Assembly (NCBI GenBank): GCA_963791595.1
Contig: CAWBTF010000011.1
Coordinates: 62,001 to 126,000, forward strand
Direction: 5' to 3'
DNA from: JAEMQF01 sp963791595
GTDB lineage: Bacteria > Pseudomonadota > Gammaproteobacteria > Burkholderiales > Burkholderiaceae_C
Length of the DNA: 64,000 nucleotides
The translations under genes and the position numbers were made by a program. Shown in pieces: positions 27,110 to 39,738 of the stretch. The notes beneath the pieces are model-generated. The model had not been told where the DNA came from. It worked only from the letters and a program-made list of their open reading frames with translations, and did not search any database. Numbering within the stretch: position 1 is the first letter of the stretch; each line of letters starts with the position of its first letter.

Positions 27110-27685
27110 GTGCCCCTGATTTCCTTGGTCGGCATGCCCGGCGGCGGCAAGTCCACCGTCGGCCGCCACCTCGCGCGCCATCTGGGTCTTCGCTTCTTCG
27201 ACGCTGACGTCGAAATCGAACAACGCATCGGCTGCCCGATCCGCGTGTTTTTCGAGCACGAAGGCGAGGCGCGCTTTCGCGACATCGAGCAGGAAGTGAT
27301 CGCCGACCTCGTCGGTCACTCGAATGCTGTATTGGCAACCGGGGGCGGCACGGTGATCCGAGAGGCCAACCGGCAGGCGCTTCGCGAGCGCACAACCGTC
27401 ATCTATTTGCGTTCGACGCCTGAAGAGCTGTTTCGGCGCCTGCGCCACGACACACACCGGCCCATGCTTCAGGTGGCCGACCCCATGCGGAAGTTGCGGG
27501 AGCTGTTTGCCGAGCGTGACCCGCTTTACCGATCGACAGCGCACTTCGTCATCGAAACTGGTCGCCCCTCGGTGCACTCCTTGGTCAACATGGTGCTGAT
27601 GCAACTCGAACTCGCCGGTATCACCCACATGTCGGGTGCGAAGGCCGACACCTCGATGAACGGTCCGAAGGGGCCCGCGGGGTAG
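27110..27685 (+). CDS. aroK: Shikimate kinase
   Basis: AroK phosphorylates shikimate with ATP in the chorismate pathway. The 191-residue protein is a small P-loop kinase: Walker A GMPGGGKST at residues 8-16, the substrate-binding FFDADVEIEQRIG, the ATGGGTVIRE block and the lid region RLRHDTHRPML. It starts with GTG at 27110, four bases after the lipoprotein stop; an overlapping GTG at 27108 is out of frame. The aroK-aroB pair directly after pilQ is a widespread proteobacterial arrangement. Confidence 0.95.
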   Translation: MPLISLVGMPGGGKSTVGRHLARHLGLRFFDADVEIEQRIGCPIRVFFEHEGEARFRDIEQEVIADLVGHSNAVLATGGGTVIREANRQALRERTTVIYLRSTPEELFRRLRHDTHRPMLQVADPMRKLRELFAERDPLYRSTAHFVIETGRPSVHSLVNMVLMQLELAGITHMSGAKADTSMNGPKGPAG

Positions 27686-27752
27686 CGACGCCTGGTCCAG
27701 TCCACACCGGAAGCGGGACATGCGGAGTTGCGGGCGCGCCTAAACTTGAGGC

Positions 27753-28856
27753 ATGAACTCATTGGCCGAACCGGTAGCGCGTGTCCCCATCGACCTTGGT
27801 CCGCGCAGCTATGACATCCTGATCGGCAGCGGTTTGCTCGATGCGCCGGCCAGCTGGGCTGGCCTGCCCGACGCGACGACGGCGGTGATCGTTACTGACT
27901 CGAACGTTGCCCCACTCCATGCAGGTCGATTGCAAGCTGCGCTGTCGGTCAGGTATCCAAGAACAACGCTGATCAAATTGCCCTCCGGTGAGGCCCACAA
28001 GGATTGGGCTGCGATGAACTCGATTTTCGACGCTTTGCTAGGCTTCGGCTGCGACCGCAAGACGCTGTTGTTCGCGCTCGGCGGCGGCGTGGTTGGCGAC
28101 GTCACCGGATTCGCCGCTGCGTGCTACATGCGCGGAGTTGCCTACGTTCAAGTTCCAACCACCTTGCTGGCTCAGGTGGACTCCTCTGTCGGCGGCAAGA
28201 CGGCGATCAACCATCCACTGGGCAAGAACATGATCGGGGCGTTTTACCAGCCGCTGCGTGTCGTGGCCGATATCGATACCCTTCGCTCGCTCCCCAAACG
28301 AGAAGTGGCCGCGGGCCTTGCCGAGGTCATCAAGTACGCGCCGATCGCCGACGCCAGCTTCTTGGGCTGGCTCGAGGAGCACCTCGACGAACTGTTGGCG
28401 CTCGATGCATCGGCCCTTCAAACGGCAGTTCGGCGTTCCTGCGAAATCAAGGCGCATATCGTCGGCCGCGACGAACGTGAAGACGGGCTGAGGGCCATTC
28501 TCAATTTTGGCCACACATTTGGCCACGCGATCGAAACCGGCCTTGGTCATGGCCAATGGCTGCACGGAGAAGCGGTGGGCTGCGGCATGGTGATGGCGGC
28601 CGACCTTTCCGCGCGACTGGGGCTGATTGACGCGGGCTACGCTTCGCGGCTGAAAGCCCTCATCGCCGCCGCCGGTTTACCGGTTCGAGGGCCACAGGGT
28701 CTGAAGGCGGACCGTTACCTCGAGTTGATGCGAATGGACAAGAAAGCCCATGGCGGGGAGATTCGTTTCGTCGTGCTCGAAGCGGCCGGCCGTGCAGGTG
28801 TGCGCACCGCGCCGGACGGCCTGGTGACCCAGGTGATCGAGGCGAATTCGGCCTGA
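27753..28856 (+). CDS. aroB: 3-dehydroquinate synthase
   Basis: AroB converts DAHP to 3-dehydroquinate, the second step of aromatic amino acid synthesis, using NAD and a divalent metal. The 367-residue protein has the NAD-binding GGGVVGDVTGF, the VPTTLLAQVDSSVGGKT block, the NHPLGKNMIGAFYQP substrate loop, and metal ligands in NFGHTFGHAIE and LHGEAVGCGM. It follows aroK by 67 bp. In other Burkholderiales dgt often comes next; here a transposase-like gene takes that place. Confidence 0.95.
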   Translation: MNSLAEPVARVPIDLGPRSYDILIGSGLLDAPASWAGLPDATTAVIVTDSNVAPLHAGRLQAALSVRYPRTTLIKLPSGEAHKDWAAMNSIFDALLGFGCDRKTLLFALGGGVVGDVTGFAAACYMRGVAYVQVPTTLLAQVDSSVGGKTAINHPLGKNMIGAFYQPLRVVADIDTLRSLPKREVAAGLAEVIKYAPIADASFLGWLEEHLDELLALDASALQTAVRRSCEIKAHIVGRDEREDGLRAILNFGHTFGHAIETGLGHGQWLHGEAVGCGMVMAADLSARLGLIDAGYASRLKALIAAAGLPVRGPQGLKADRYLELMRMDKKAHGGEIRFVVLEAAGRAGVRTAPDGLVTQVIEANSA

Positions 28857-28914
28857 ACCTGAGCGCCTGGCGCGCCCGAGCCGGTCCACCACCTGCCGAG
28901 GCAGTCTACCCACC

Positions 28915-29622
28915 ATGGCTCGATTGCCACGCCTTTGCATTGCCGGTGAGACGCATCTTCTGATCCAACGCGTGCGGGCCGACGAACCCGTGTTGGCAGA
29001 GGGTTCGGATTGCGAAGCCTACCTCGCCTGCTTGCGCGAGGCATGGTTGGCCGCGGGTGTCGCCGTACACGCCTTTGCGGTGACGCCGACGCAAATTCGT
29101 CTGCTGGCCACACCCAGCGGCGATGCCGCGTTGGGCACGATGCTGCAGGCCACTGGTCGGCGATTCGTTCCCGCGTACAACCGGCGCCAAGGGCGGCGTG
29201 GGCCGCTGTGGGCGGGGCGGTTCCATGGGACGGTGATCGAGGTTGATCGGCTCTTCGTCGAGTGCCTGCGTTTCGTCGAGACGGCGCCGGTGCAGTTGGG
29301 GCTCGTCGAGCGGGCCGAGCTGTGGCGCTGGTCTAGCGCGGCGCACCACGCTGGTGTCGGCTCCGTACCAGGCATCACCGAGCACCGTTGCTACTGGTCC
29401 CTGGGCAACACCCCGTTCGAGCGTGAAGCTCAGTACCGGCGACTGCTCGAAGCCCCTCTGGACGCGGGGCGCCAATCCGCCATCGAACGAGCGGCGTTGC
29501 AAGGGTGGGCGCTGGGTTCCCCTGGATTTGTCGCCACAGTCAGTCCCATTTCCAAGAGGAGGCTTGAGCCGCTTCGCCCGGGCAGGCCGGTTCTGAAAGA
29601 GAAGATCCTAGGCGGGGACTGA
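28915..29622 (+). CDS. RAYT-like (Y1 transposase family) protein without HUH histidines
   Basis: This 235-residue protein has the layout of REP-associated tyrosine transposases (TnpA_REP/IS200 relatives): an N-terminal beta segment, then FVPAYNRRQGRRGPLWAGRF containing the expected nucleophile region with Tyr88, and the ECLRFVETAPVQLGLV helix block. However, where catalytic members carry His-x-His (commonly in NHVHLL), this protein has Gln60-Ile-Arg62 in TPTQIRLLATP. That should abolish metal binding and DNA cleavage. No transposon ends flank it, but a set of GGGGAC palindromes lies just downstream. It may be a domesticated DNA-binding protein or a decaying relic. It sits between aroB and gltB, all on the same strand. 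Confidence 0.75.
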   Translation: MARLPRLCIAGETHLLIQRVRADEPVLAEGSDCEAYLACLREAWLAAGVAVHAFAVTPTQIRLLATPSGDAALGTMLQATGRRFVPAYNRRQGRRGPLWAGRFHGTVIEVDRLFVECLRFVETAPVQLGLVERAELWRWSSAAHHAGVGSVPGITEHRCYWSLGNTPFEREAQYRRLLEAPLDAGRQSAIERAALQGWALGSPGFVATVSPISKRRLEPLRPGRPVLKEKILGGD

Positions 29623-29674
29623 TCTGTCCCCGAATATGAGTTAGGAGATTGATCAACGGTCTATTCGGGGACAG
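29613..29674. repeat. GGGGAC palindromic element downstream of the RAYT-like gene
   Basis: Three copies of a GGGGAC core lie within 62 bp. CGGGGAC at 29613-29619 pairs with GTCCCCG at 29626-29632 across a 6-nt loop. Alternatively CTGTCCCCGAATA at 29624-29636 pairs perfectly over 13 bp with TATTCGGGGACAG at 29662-29674 across 25 nt. The two hairpins share the middle arm, so they exclude each other. The first arm overlaps the end of the RAYT-like gene. REP-like elements often accompany RAYT genes; this element could also act as a terminator before the gltB promoter. Confidence 0.65.
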
Positions 29675-29691
29675 AGCAAACGACATTTCCC

Positions 29692-29720
29692 TTGAACGTT
29701 TTGTTGCGCCGCAGTATTCT
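29692..29720 (+). promoter_or_regulatory. Putative sigma-70 promoter for gltBD
   Basis: TTGAAC at 29692-29697 and TATTCT at 29715-29720 are separated by 17 bp, 35 bp before the gltB start and 18 bp after the palindromic element. The good match and spacing make it a solid candidate. Confidence 0.6.
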
Positions 29721-29755
29721 TTCGGCGCCCGATTCTTGTCCAGCGGAGAACGTTC

Positions 29756-34543
<4,788 letters not shown>

Positions 34544-34576
34544 GCCCCAGACCTCACCCGACACACAGAGAACAGC

Positions 34577-36058
34577 ATGGGAAAAGTCACCGGGTTCATG
34601 GAATACGCGCGGCTCGAGGAAGGGTACGAGCCGGTCGCGAAACGAATCAAGAGCTACGACGAGTTCGTCATCACGCTGAAGGAAGACCAGGCGAAGGTCC
34701 AAAGCGCGCGCTGCATGGACTGCGGCACGCCGTTTTGCAACAGCGGCTGTCCCGTCAACAACGTCATTCCCGACTTCAACGACCTCGTGTACCGCGGCGA
34801 CTGGCGCAACGCCCTCGAGGTCTTGCACTCCACCAACAACTTTCCGGAGTTCACGGGCCGCATCTGCCCCGCGCCCTGCGAGGCTGCGTGCACGCTCAAC
34901 GTCAACGACGACGCGGTGGGCATCAAGAGCATCGAACACGCGATCATCGATCGCGGCTGGGCCGAGGGTTGGGTTCCGCCGCGCCCGGCCAAGCATGCGA
35001 CAGGCAAACGCGTTGCCGTGGTCGGCTCGGGCCCGGCAGGCCTGGCCGCGGCCCAGCAACTCGCGCGCGCCGGACACGCCGTGACTGTCTTCGAAAAGAA
35101 CGACGCGCTCGGCGGCCTCTTGCGTTACGGCATCCCGGACTTCAAGCTCGCCAAGTCGCACATCGATCGGCGCATCGCCCAGATGCAAGCCGAAGGCGTG
35201 CAGTTCCACACCGGCGTGCTGGTCGGTGATTTGCCCGCCGGAAGCAAGGTCACGAACTGGGCAACGCAGCGCATCGCGCCGTCTGAATTGCGGGAACAAT
35301 TCGACGCGGTGCTGCTTTGCGGCGGCGCGGAGCAGTCGCGCGACCTGCCCGTTCCCGGCCGCCATCTGGATGGAATTCACTTCGCGATGGAGTTCCTTCC
35401 CCAGCAGAACCGGGTCAACGGCGGCGCCACGGTCGAGAATCAACTGCGTGCCGATGGCAAGCATGTTGTTGTGATCGGCGGCGGCGACACCGGCAGCGAC
35501 TGCGTGGGAACCAGCAACCGCCACGGCGCGAAGAGCGTGACCCAGTTCGAATTGCTGCCCATGCCTCCGGAGCACGAGAACAAGCCGCTGGTGTGGCCGT
35601 ACTGGCCGATCAAGCTGCGAACATCGTCTAGCCACGAAGAAGGCTGCGCGCGCGAATTCGCGATCGCGACCAAGGAATTCATCGGCGACGAGGACGATGG
35701 CAAGGCGGGCCGAGTCAAGGCGTTGAAGACCGTCCAGGTGCAGTGGCAAGGCAGCAAGATGGTCGAGGTGCTCGGCAGCGAGAAGACGATCCCGCCGATC
35801 TGGTGTTGCTCGCCATGGGATTCGTCGGCCCGGTGGCGGGCGTGCTCGAAGGATTCTGCCGTCGAGAAAGATCCGCGCGGCAATGCCCGAGCCAGCACGG
35901 ACTTCAAAGGGGGCTACGCAACGAGCGTCGCCAAGGTCTTTGCGGCCGGTGACATGCGTCGTGGCCAATCGCTCGTCGTGTGGGCGATTCGCGAGGGTCG
36001 TCAGGCGGCACGTGCTGTTGACGAATCTCTGACGGGACACAGCGACCTGCCTCGCTGA
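34577..36058 (+). CDS. gltD: Glutamate synthase (NADPH), small subunit, with an internal out-of-frame segment
   Basis: GltD passes electrons from NADPH through FAD and 4Fe-4S clusters to GltB. The 493-residue frame has the Cys-rich N-terminus CMDCGTPFCNSGCPVNN (Cys46, 49, 54, 58), ICPAPCEAACTLNVN, the FAD motif VVGSGPAGLAAAQQL, and the NADPH motif VVIGGGDTGSDCVGT. Between about 35796 and 35860 the translation turns to unlikely sequence (WCCSPWDSSARW). The same bases in another frame read as the conserved DLVLLAMGFVGPVAGVLEGF. The normal frame resumes with VEKDPRGNARASTDF. One missing base near 35796 and one extra base near 35860 would explain this, most simply as sequence errors. Confidence 0.92.
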   Translation: MGKVTGFMEYARLEEGYEPVAKRIKSYDEFVITLKEDQAKVQSARCMDCGTPFCNSGCPVNNVIPDFNDLVYRGDWRNALEVLHSTNNFPEFTGRICPAPCEAACTLNVNDDAVGIKSIEHAIIDRGWAEGWVPPRPAKHATGKRVAVVGSGPAGLAAAQQLARAGHAVTVFEKNDALGGLLRYGIPDFKLAKSHIDRRIAQMQAEGVQFHTGVLVGDLPAGSKVTNWATQRIAPSELREQFDAVLLCGGAEQSRDLPVPGRHLDGIHFAMEFLPQQNRVNGGATVENQLRADGKHVVVIGGGDTGSDCVGTSNRHGAKSVTQFELLPMPPEHENKPLVWPYWPIKLRTSSSHEEGCAREFAIATKEFIGDEDDGKAGRVKALKTVQVQWQGSKMVEVLGSEKTIPPIWCCSPWDSSARWRACSKDSAVEKDPRGNARASTDFKGGYATSVAKVFAAGDMRRGQSLVVWAIREGRQAARAVDESLTGHSDLPR

Positions 36059-36393
36059 ACCCCAACGCCGCGCCCGCACGGACGGCGCGGTGCACAACAC
36101 GCGCACGAAGCAGTGCTGAGCCACTCAGCGCACGCGAGCACGGCTACATCTGAACACGCGCATCAACCTGTGCTTGCACCCGTCGACCGGGTGTGACAGC
36201 TCCAGGTTGGCCAGCCGCGACTGGCCTTCTTCCGACCGTACCGTTCGTCTGCGCTACCCACCCCACCTGTCGGAGGGGGGTCATCGCGTGTGCACTTTGG
36301 CACAGCGCGGCGAACCCATCGTCCGCAGAATTCCCTCAAGCAAAGGTTGCGCGACTCCGAATCAGCGTGATCGACCCACATTGAGGACCCGTC
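36059..36393. other. Intergenic region between gltD and the pilin operon
   Basis: This 335-bp stretch contains no convincing gene. A GC-rich hairpin lies right after gltD and a second inverted repeat, GGCCAG (36209-36214) with CTGGCC (36221-36226) followed by TTCTT, could help end gltBD transcription. The pilin promoter should lie in the second half. TTGGCAC at 36297-36303 recalls a sigma-54 -24 element, but the -12 part is poor, so I do not call it. GAGGA before the ATG at 36394 is a reasonable ribosome site. Confidence 0.5.
36068..36090 (+). terminator. Hairpin after gltD, possible terminator
   Basis: CCGCGCC at 36068-36074 pairs with GGCGCGG at 36084-36090, starting 10 bp after the gltD stop. 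There is no T-run, so it would be a weak or Rho-assisted terminator at best. Confidence 0.35.
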
Positions 36394-36870
36394 ATGTCGC
36401 ATCCGATCTCAGCCAATTCAACTGCTCCGCGACGCCTTCGCGGCTTCACGCTAATCGAAGTCATGATCACGGTCGCCATCGTCGCGATCCTGTCGGCGGT
36501 TGCGGTTCCCGCGTACTCCGATTACATCCGCCGCGGTCAGTTGCCTGAGGCGTTCACGAATCTCTCGGACTACCGGGTGAAGATGGAGCAGTACTACCAG
36601 GACAACCGCAACTACGGCACCGCGAACTGCGCCGACGTTGCTGCCGGTCCCGCCTGGGCGAACTTTGTTCCCGGCAATGCCAAGTATTTCACCTACGCCT
36701 GCTTGCTGACGAACGGCGGGCAGGGTTATCTCATCGCGGCCACGGGCAGCTCGGGGCGTGCCACTGGCCACGACTACACAGTCAACGAGAGCAACGCGCA
36801 AACGACCAGTGCCTTTAAAGGCGCGGCGGTCGCCAAGACCTGCTGGGTCGCAAGGGGCGACGAATGTTGA
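36394..36870 (+). CDS. pilE: Type IV pilin, PilE-like (probably minor pilin)
   Basis: This 158-residue prepilin has a 17-residue basic leader cut after Gly in RLRGFTLIEVMITVA, with Glu at mature position 5, so it should be processed by PilD and methylated. The hydrophobic N-terminal helix is followed by a small globular domain with four Cys residues: one in NYGTANCAD, one in FTYACLL, and the last two in TCWVARGDEC. The 3' end overlaps fimT by 7 bp, so it is translationally coupled to minor pilin genes. This argues for a minor, tip-complex pilin like P. aeruginosa PilE rather than the abundant main subunit, though a major role cannot be excluded. Confidence 0.88.
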   Translation: MSHPISANSTAPRRLRGFTLIEVMITVAIVAILSAVAVPAYSDYIRRGQLPEAFTNLSDYRVKMEQYYQDNRNYGTANCADVAAGPAWANFVPGNAKYFTYACLLTNGGQGYLIAATGSSGRATGHDYTVNESNAQTTSAFKGAAVAKTCWVARGDEC

Positions 36871-37469
36871 CAATCCGCAACCCGCAGCGGGGCGTCACGC
36901 TGATCGAGCTCGTCGTCGTCTTCGTCGTCCTGGGCCTGTTGGTCGTCGCCGCCGCGCCAAGCATCGGCACTTGGATCAGCAACGCCAATGTGCGCAACAC
37001 GGCACAGTCGATTCACGCGGGCCTGAATCGAGCTCGCGCCGAAGCTGTGCGATTGAATCGGTCTGTACGCTTCTCACTGGTATCCACAGCCGATACGGCG
37101 GTGCTCGACGACTCTTGTGCGTTGTCTGGCACCGGAGCATCGTGGGTGGTGAGTCTGAACGACCCCACCGGCGCGTGTTCTGCAGCTCCATCCGAAACCG
37201 TTGCGCCCTTGATCGTCGACAAATCTGCGGGCGGTGCCGGAGCGCGCAACGTCGTGGTCGCGGCCACCGACGCAACCAATACTGCGGCGACCACCATCAC
37301 GTTCAATGCATTTGGTCGAGTCGCCGACGCCGCACCGATCGCAAAGATTGAAATCGACAACCAGGTCCTCGGAGGTGACTACCGACGCTTGCAGATCCGT
37401 GTCGGGACGGGCGGTGTCATCCGGCTTTGCGACGTGAACGCAGGCGCCACCGACCCACGCAAGTGCTGA
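36864..37469 (+). CDS. fimT: Minor pseudopilin FimT/GspH type
   Basis: This 201-residue minor pilin has a short leader ending in QRGVTLIELVVVFVVLGLL, with Glu at mature position 5, followed by the GspH/FimT-type segment NTAQSIHAGLNRARAEAVRLN. FimT proteins join the pilus-priming complex, and some bind DNA for natural uptake. The start at 36864 overlaps the previous gene by 7 bp. The C-terminal region GGDYRRLQIRVGTGGVIRLCD matches the FimT DNA-binding-like C-terminus in being basic, but that function is inferred. Confidence 0.85.
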   Translation: MLTIRNPQRGVTLIELVVVFVVLGLLVVAAAPSIGTWISNANVRNTAQSIHAGLNRARAEAVRLNRSVRFSLVSTADTAVLDDSCALSGTGASWVVSLNDPTGACSAAPSETVAPLIVDKSAGGAGARNVVVAATDATNTAATTITFNAFGRVADAAPIAKIEIDNQVLGGDYRRLQIRVGTGGVIRLCDVNAGATDPRKC

Positions 37470-37479
37470 GGAGACCCCC

Positions 37480-37932
37480 ATGAAGATTGCTCAGGGAAAC
37501 CAAGGGAGCCTGCGCCGCCAATCTGCGGCCAACGGCTTCATGCTGATCGAGGCGCTCGTGGCCTTGTTGATTTTTGCGTTCGGAGTGCTGGGGCTGGTCG
37601 GACTTCAAGCCACCATGACGAAAGCACAAAGCACAGCGAAGTACCGGGCCGATGCGGCCTTCCTCGCGCAGCAAGTGCTCGGAACGATGTGGTCTGACGC
37701 TCCGAATATCGCCAACTACGGAACCGGTGGTGGTGGAGTCGTCGACAGTTGCTCCGGCTATGGCCGCTGCAGCAGTTGGACTGCCAAGGTTGCGAACGTG
37801 CTGCCCGCCGGGTCGGCCGCGGTGGCGGTCGCGGGAACCGATGTGACGATTGCCATCACATGGATACAGCCCAACGAAGGCCCGCACACCTACCGGACGC
37901 GAACCTCCATCGCATTCTTCAACACGCCATGA
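37480..37932 (+). CDS. pilV: Minor pilin PilV
   Basis: PilV is a minor pilin of the T4P tip-priming complex. The 150-residue protein has a 19-residue leader ending in Gly before FMLIEALVALLIFAFGVLGL, the characteristic PilV/GspI N-helix with Glu5. The following LQATMTKAQSTAKYRADAAF segment is also typical of PilV. Its stop overlaps the pilW start by 4 bp. Confidence 0.88.
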   Translation: MKIAQGNQGSLRRQSAANGFMLIEALVALLIFAFGVLGLVGLQATMTKAQSTAKYRADAAFLAQQVLGTMWSDAPNIANYGTGGGGVVDSCSGYGRCSSWTAKVANVLPAGSAAVAVAGTDVTIAITWIQPNEGPHTYRTRTSIAFFNTP

Positions 37933-39038
37933 ACTCCTTCCTCAACCCCCACCACACAAGGGCTGCGATGCGCCAGCGCGGCGTCACCTTGGTCGAACTG
38001 ATGGTCGGCATGCTGATCGGCCTGCTTGCCGTGATCGTAATTTCCCAGGTGCTGCTCATTTCGGAAGGCCAGAAGCGCACCACAACAAGTGGTTCGGACG
38101 CGCAGGTGAACGGCGCGCTGGCGCTCTACGCCTTGCAGCGCGACATCGAAATGGCTGGCTATGGCATCACCAGCAGCCCCGGCGTGATCGGCTGCGAAGT
38201 CAAAGCGCGCTACGAAGGCACACCCGCAGCGGGGTTTCCCGTGCGACTGGCGCCCGTGGTCATCACCAAAGAGTCGGATCGGCCTCTCGGCAGCGTCGGT
38301 GGCGACGCGATTCGCGTGCTGTCGAGTTCAAAGACCAGCTTTTCCGTTCCGACACGTGTGGTCCCGCCGGCCTATATCGCTGGCGGACTTGCGTTCCCGG
38401 TTACCGCGTCGCTCGGCATGAAGCAAGGCGACTTGGCGCTGGTCGGAATCGACTCCACGAACGACTGCGGCGTATTCCAGATTACCTCGAATCCAACGGG
38501 CGAATCAGTACCGAGAGTCAACAACGCGACATGGAACGACAACGGCTATCCGAACTTGGCCTACCCGGACGGAAGTGTGCTGATCAACCTGGGGACGGTT
38601 GTCGACAACACCTACCAAATCGTCGGGACGTCTTTGCAGCAGCAGAGTTTCGTTCTGACGACGAACACCCGGCCAATCCGCGATGTTCAGCCTGACATCG
38701 TGACCATGCGCGCGCTCTACGGCAAGGATGACGACGGCGACGGCGACGTTGACGGCTACGACGCCGTGACGCCGGTGACCAACGCTGACTGGCTGAAAGT
38801 GATTGCCATCCGGCTCGTCGTCGTCGCGCGCAGCGAGCAATTCGAGAAGGACGAAGTCACACCCGCCGCCCTTCAGTGGGACGTCGGTACGACCCCGGCG
38901 ACCGCCGGGGCGGTGGCATGTGGCGCCGCGAGCGAGTGTCTGACGCTCAGTTTGGTTCACGTCCCCGACTGGAAGCACTACCGCTACAAGCAGTTCGAAA
39001 CGGTGATTCCGTTGCGCAACATGCTTTGGAAGTCCTAG
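37929..39038 (+). CDS. pilW: Minor pilin PilW
   Basis: PilW is the largest minor pilin, GspJ-related. The 369-residue protein has a leader ending in RQRGVTLVELMVGMLIGLLA with Glu5 and then the DIEMAGYGITSSPG block found in PilW proteins, followed by a long beta-rich domain. The C-terminal part contains an acidic DDDGDGDVDGYD stretch near residue 270 that looks like a calcium-binding loop. The start at 37929 overlaps pilV by 4 bp; upstream in-frame codons lie inside pilV and lack similarity. Confidence 0.9.
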   Translation: MNSFLNPHHTRAAMRQRGVTLVELMVGMLIGLLAVIVISQVLLISEGQKRTTTSGSDAQVNGALALYALQRDIEMAGYGITSSPGVIGCEVKARYEGTPAAGFPVRLAPVVITKESDRPLGSVGGDAIRVLSSSKTSFSVPTRVVPPAYIAGGLAFPVTASLGMKQGDLALVGIDSTNDCGVFQITSNPTGESVPRVNNATWNDNGYPNLAYPDGSVLINLGTVVDNTYQIVGTSLQQQSFVLTTNTRPIRDVQPDIVTMRALYGKDDDGDGDVDGYDAVTPVTNADWLKVIAIRLVVVARSEQFEKDEVTPAALQWDVGTTPATAGAVACGAASECLTLSLVHVPDWKHYRYKQFETVIPLRNMLWKS

Positions 39039-39052
39039 AGCGAGGCAAACCC

Positions 39053-39709
39053 ATGTTCAGGTTCAATTCCCCCGAAAGCGCCCGTGCGAGACGCCAGCAA
39101 GGCATGTCGCTGATGTTCTCATTGCTCGCCCTGGCGGCGTTGTCTCTTGCCGGAGTTGCCCTGGTGCGTTCGGTCAATACCGGCGCGCTGGTGATCGGCA
39201 ATCTGGGCTTCAAGCAAGAAGCCACGAGCGCGGCGAGCCGGGCTACCGAGACGGCGATCGCCTGGCTGCGAGCAAACTCCACTGGGCTCGATTTGGACCG
39301 AGACGCCGATGGCTACTACGCGACATATTTGGATCTGCTGGACCCTACCGGCCACAAGTCGTCGCCGGGCAGCGGCATGGCCGGAGTTAACTGGGACGAT
39401 GACGACTGCGCAAAAGTCGTCAACAAAACTGCTTGCTACAAGGCCTCGGCGCCTACGTCGATCAATGGAAACACCTCACGTTTCCTGATCTCGCGCCTTT
39501 GCCAGACCACCGGTCCGTTAAGCGGGATAAATATCTGCGCGAAACCGGCCGCAGCGTCGCTCACCGACGCCGTCCAGCGCGGCGAAGTGCGTGTCGGTAC
39601 CGAACTTCGGCCCAGCAGGCTCGTCACGAGCCCCTACTACCGAATCATCGTTCGCACGGTCGGCGCACGAAACACCGTGAGTTTCACCGAAACGATCGTC
39701 CACTTTTGA
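39053..39709 (+). CDS. pilX: Minor pilin PilX
   Basis: PilX is a GspK-like minor pilin. The 218-residue protein has a leader ending in RRQQG followed by MSLMFSLLALAALSLAGVAL. Position 5 is not Glu, which is normal for the PilX/GspK class at the top of the tip complex. The NTGALVIGNLGFKQEAT segment after the helix is family-typical. The ATG at 39053 is 14 bp after pilW with a modest ribosome site; the frame is open further upstream inside pilW. Confidence 0.87.
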   Translation: MFRFNSPESARARRQQGMSLMFSLLALAALSLAGVALVRSVNTGALVIGNLGFKQEATSAASRATETAIAWLRANSTGLDLDRDADGYYATYLDLLDPTGHKSSPGSGMAGVNWDDDDCAKVVNKTACYKASAPTSINGNTSRFLISRLCQTTGPLSGINICAKPAAASLTDAVQRGEVRVGTELRPSRLVTSPYYRIIVRTVGARNTVSFTETIVHF

Positions 39710-39738
39710 GCATGCAGCGAAGACAGGGAGATCAACAA

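Noticed and set aside
36297..36313. Possible sigma-54 promoter (TTGGCAC) before the pilin operon
   Set aside because: The -24 part matches, but the bases at the -12 position read GGCG instead of TTGC, so it does not meet the consensus.
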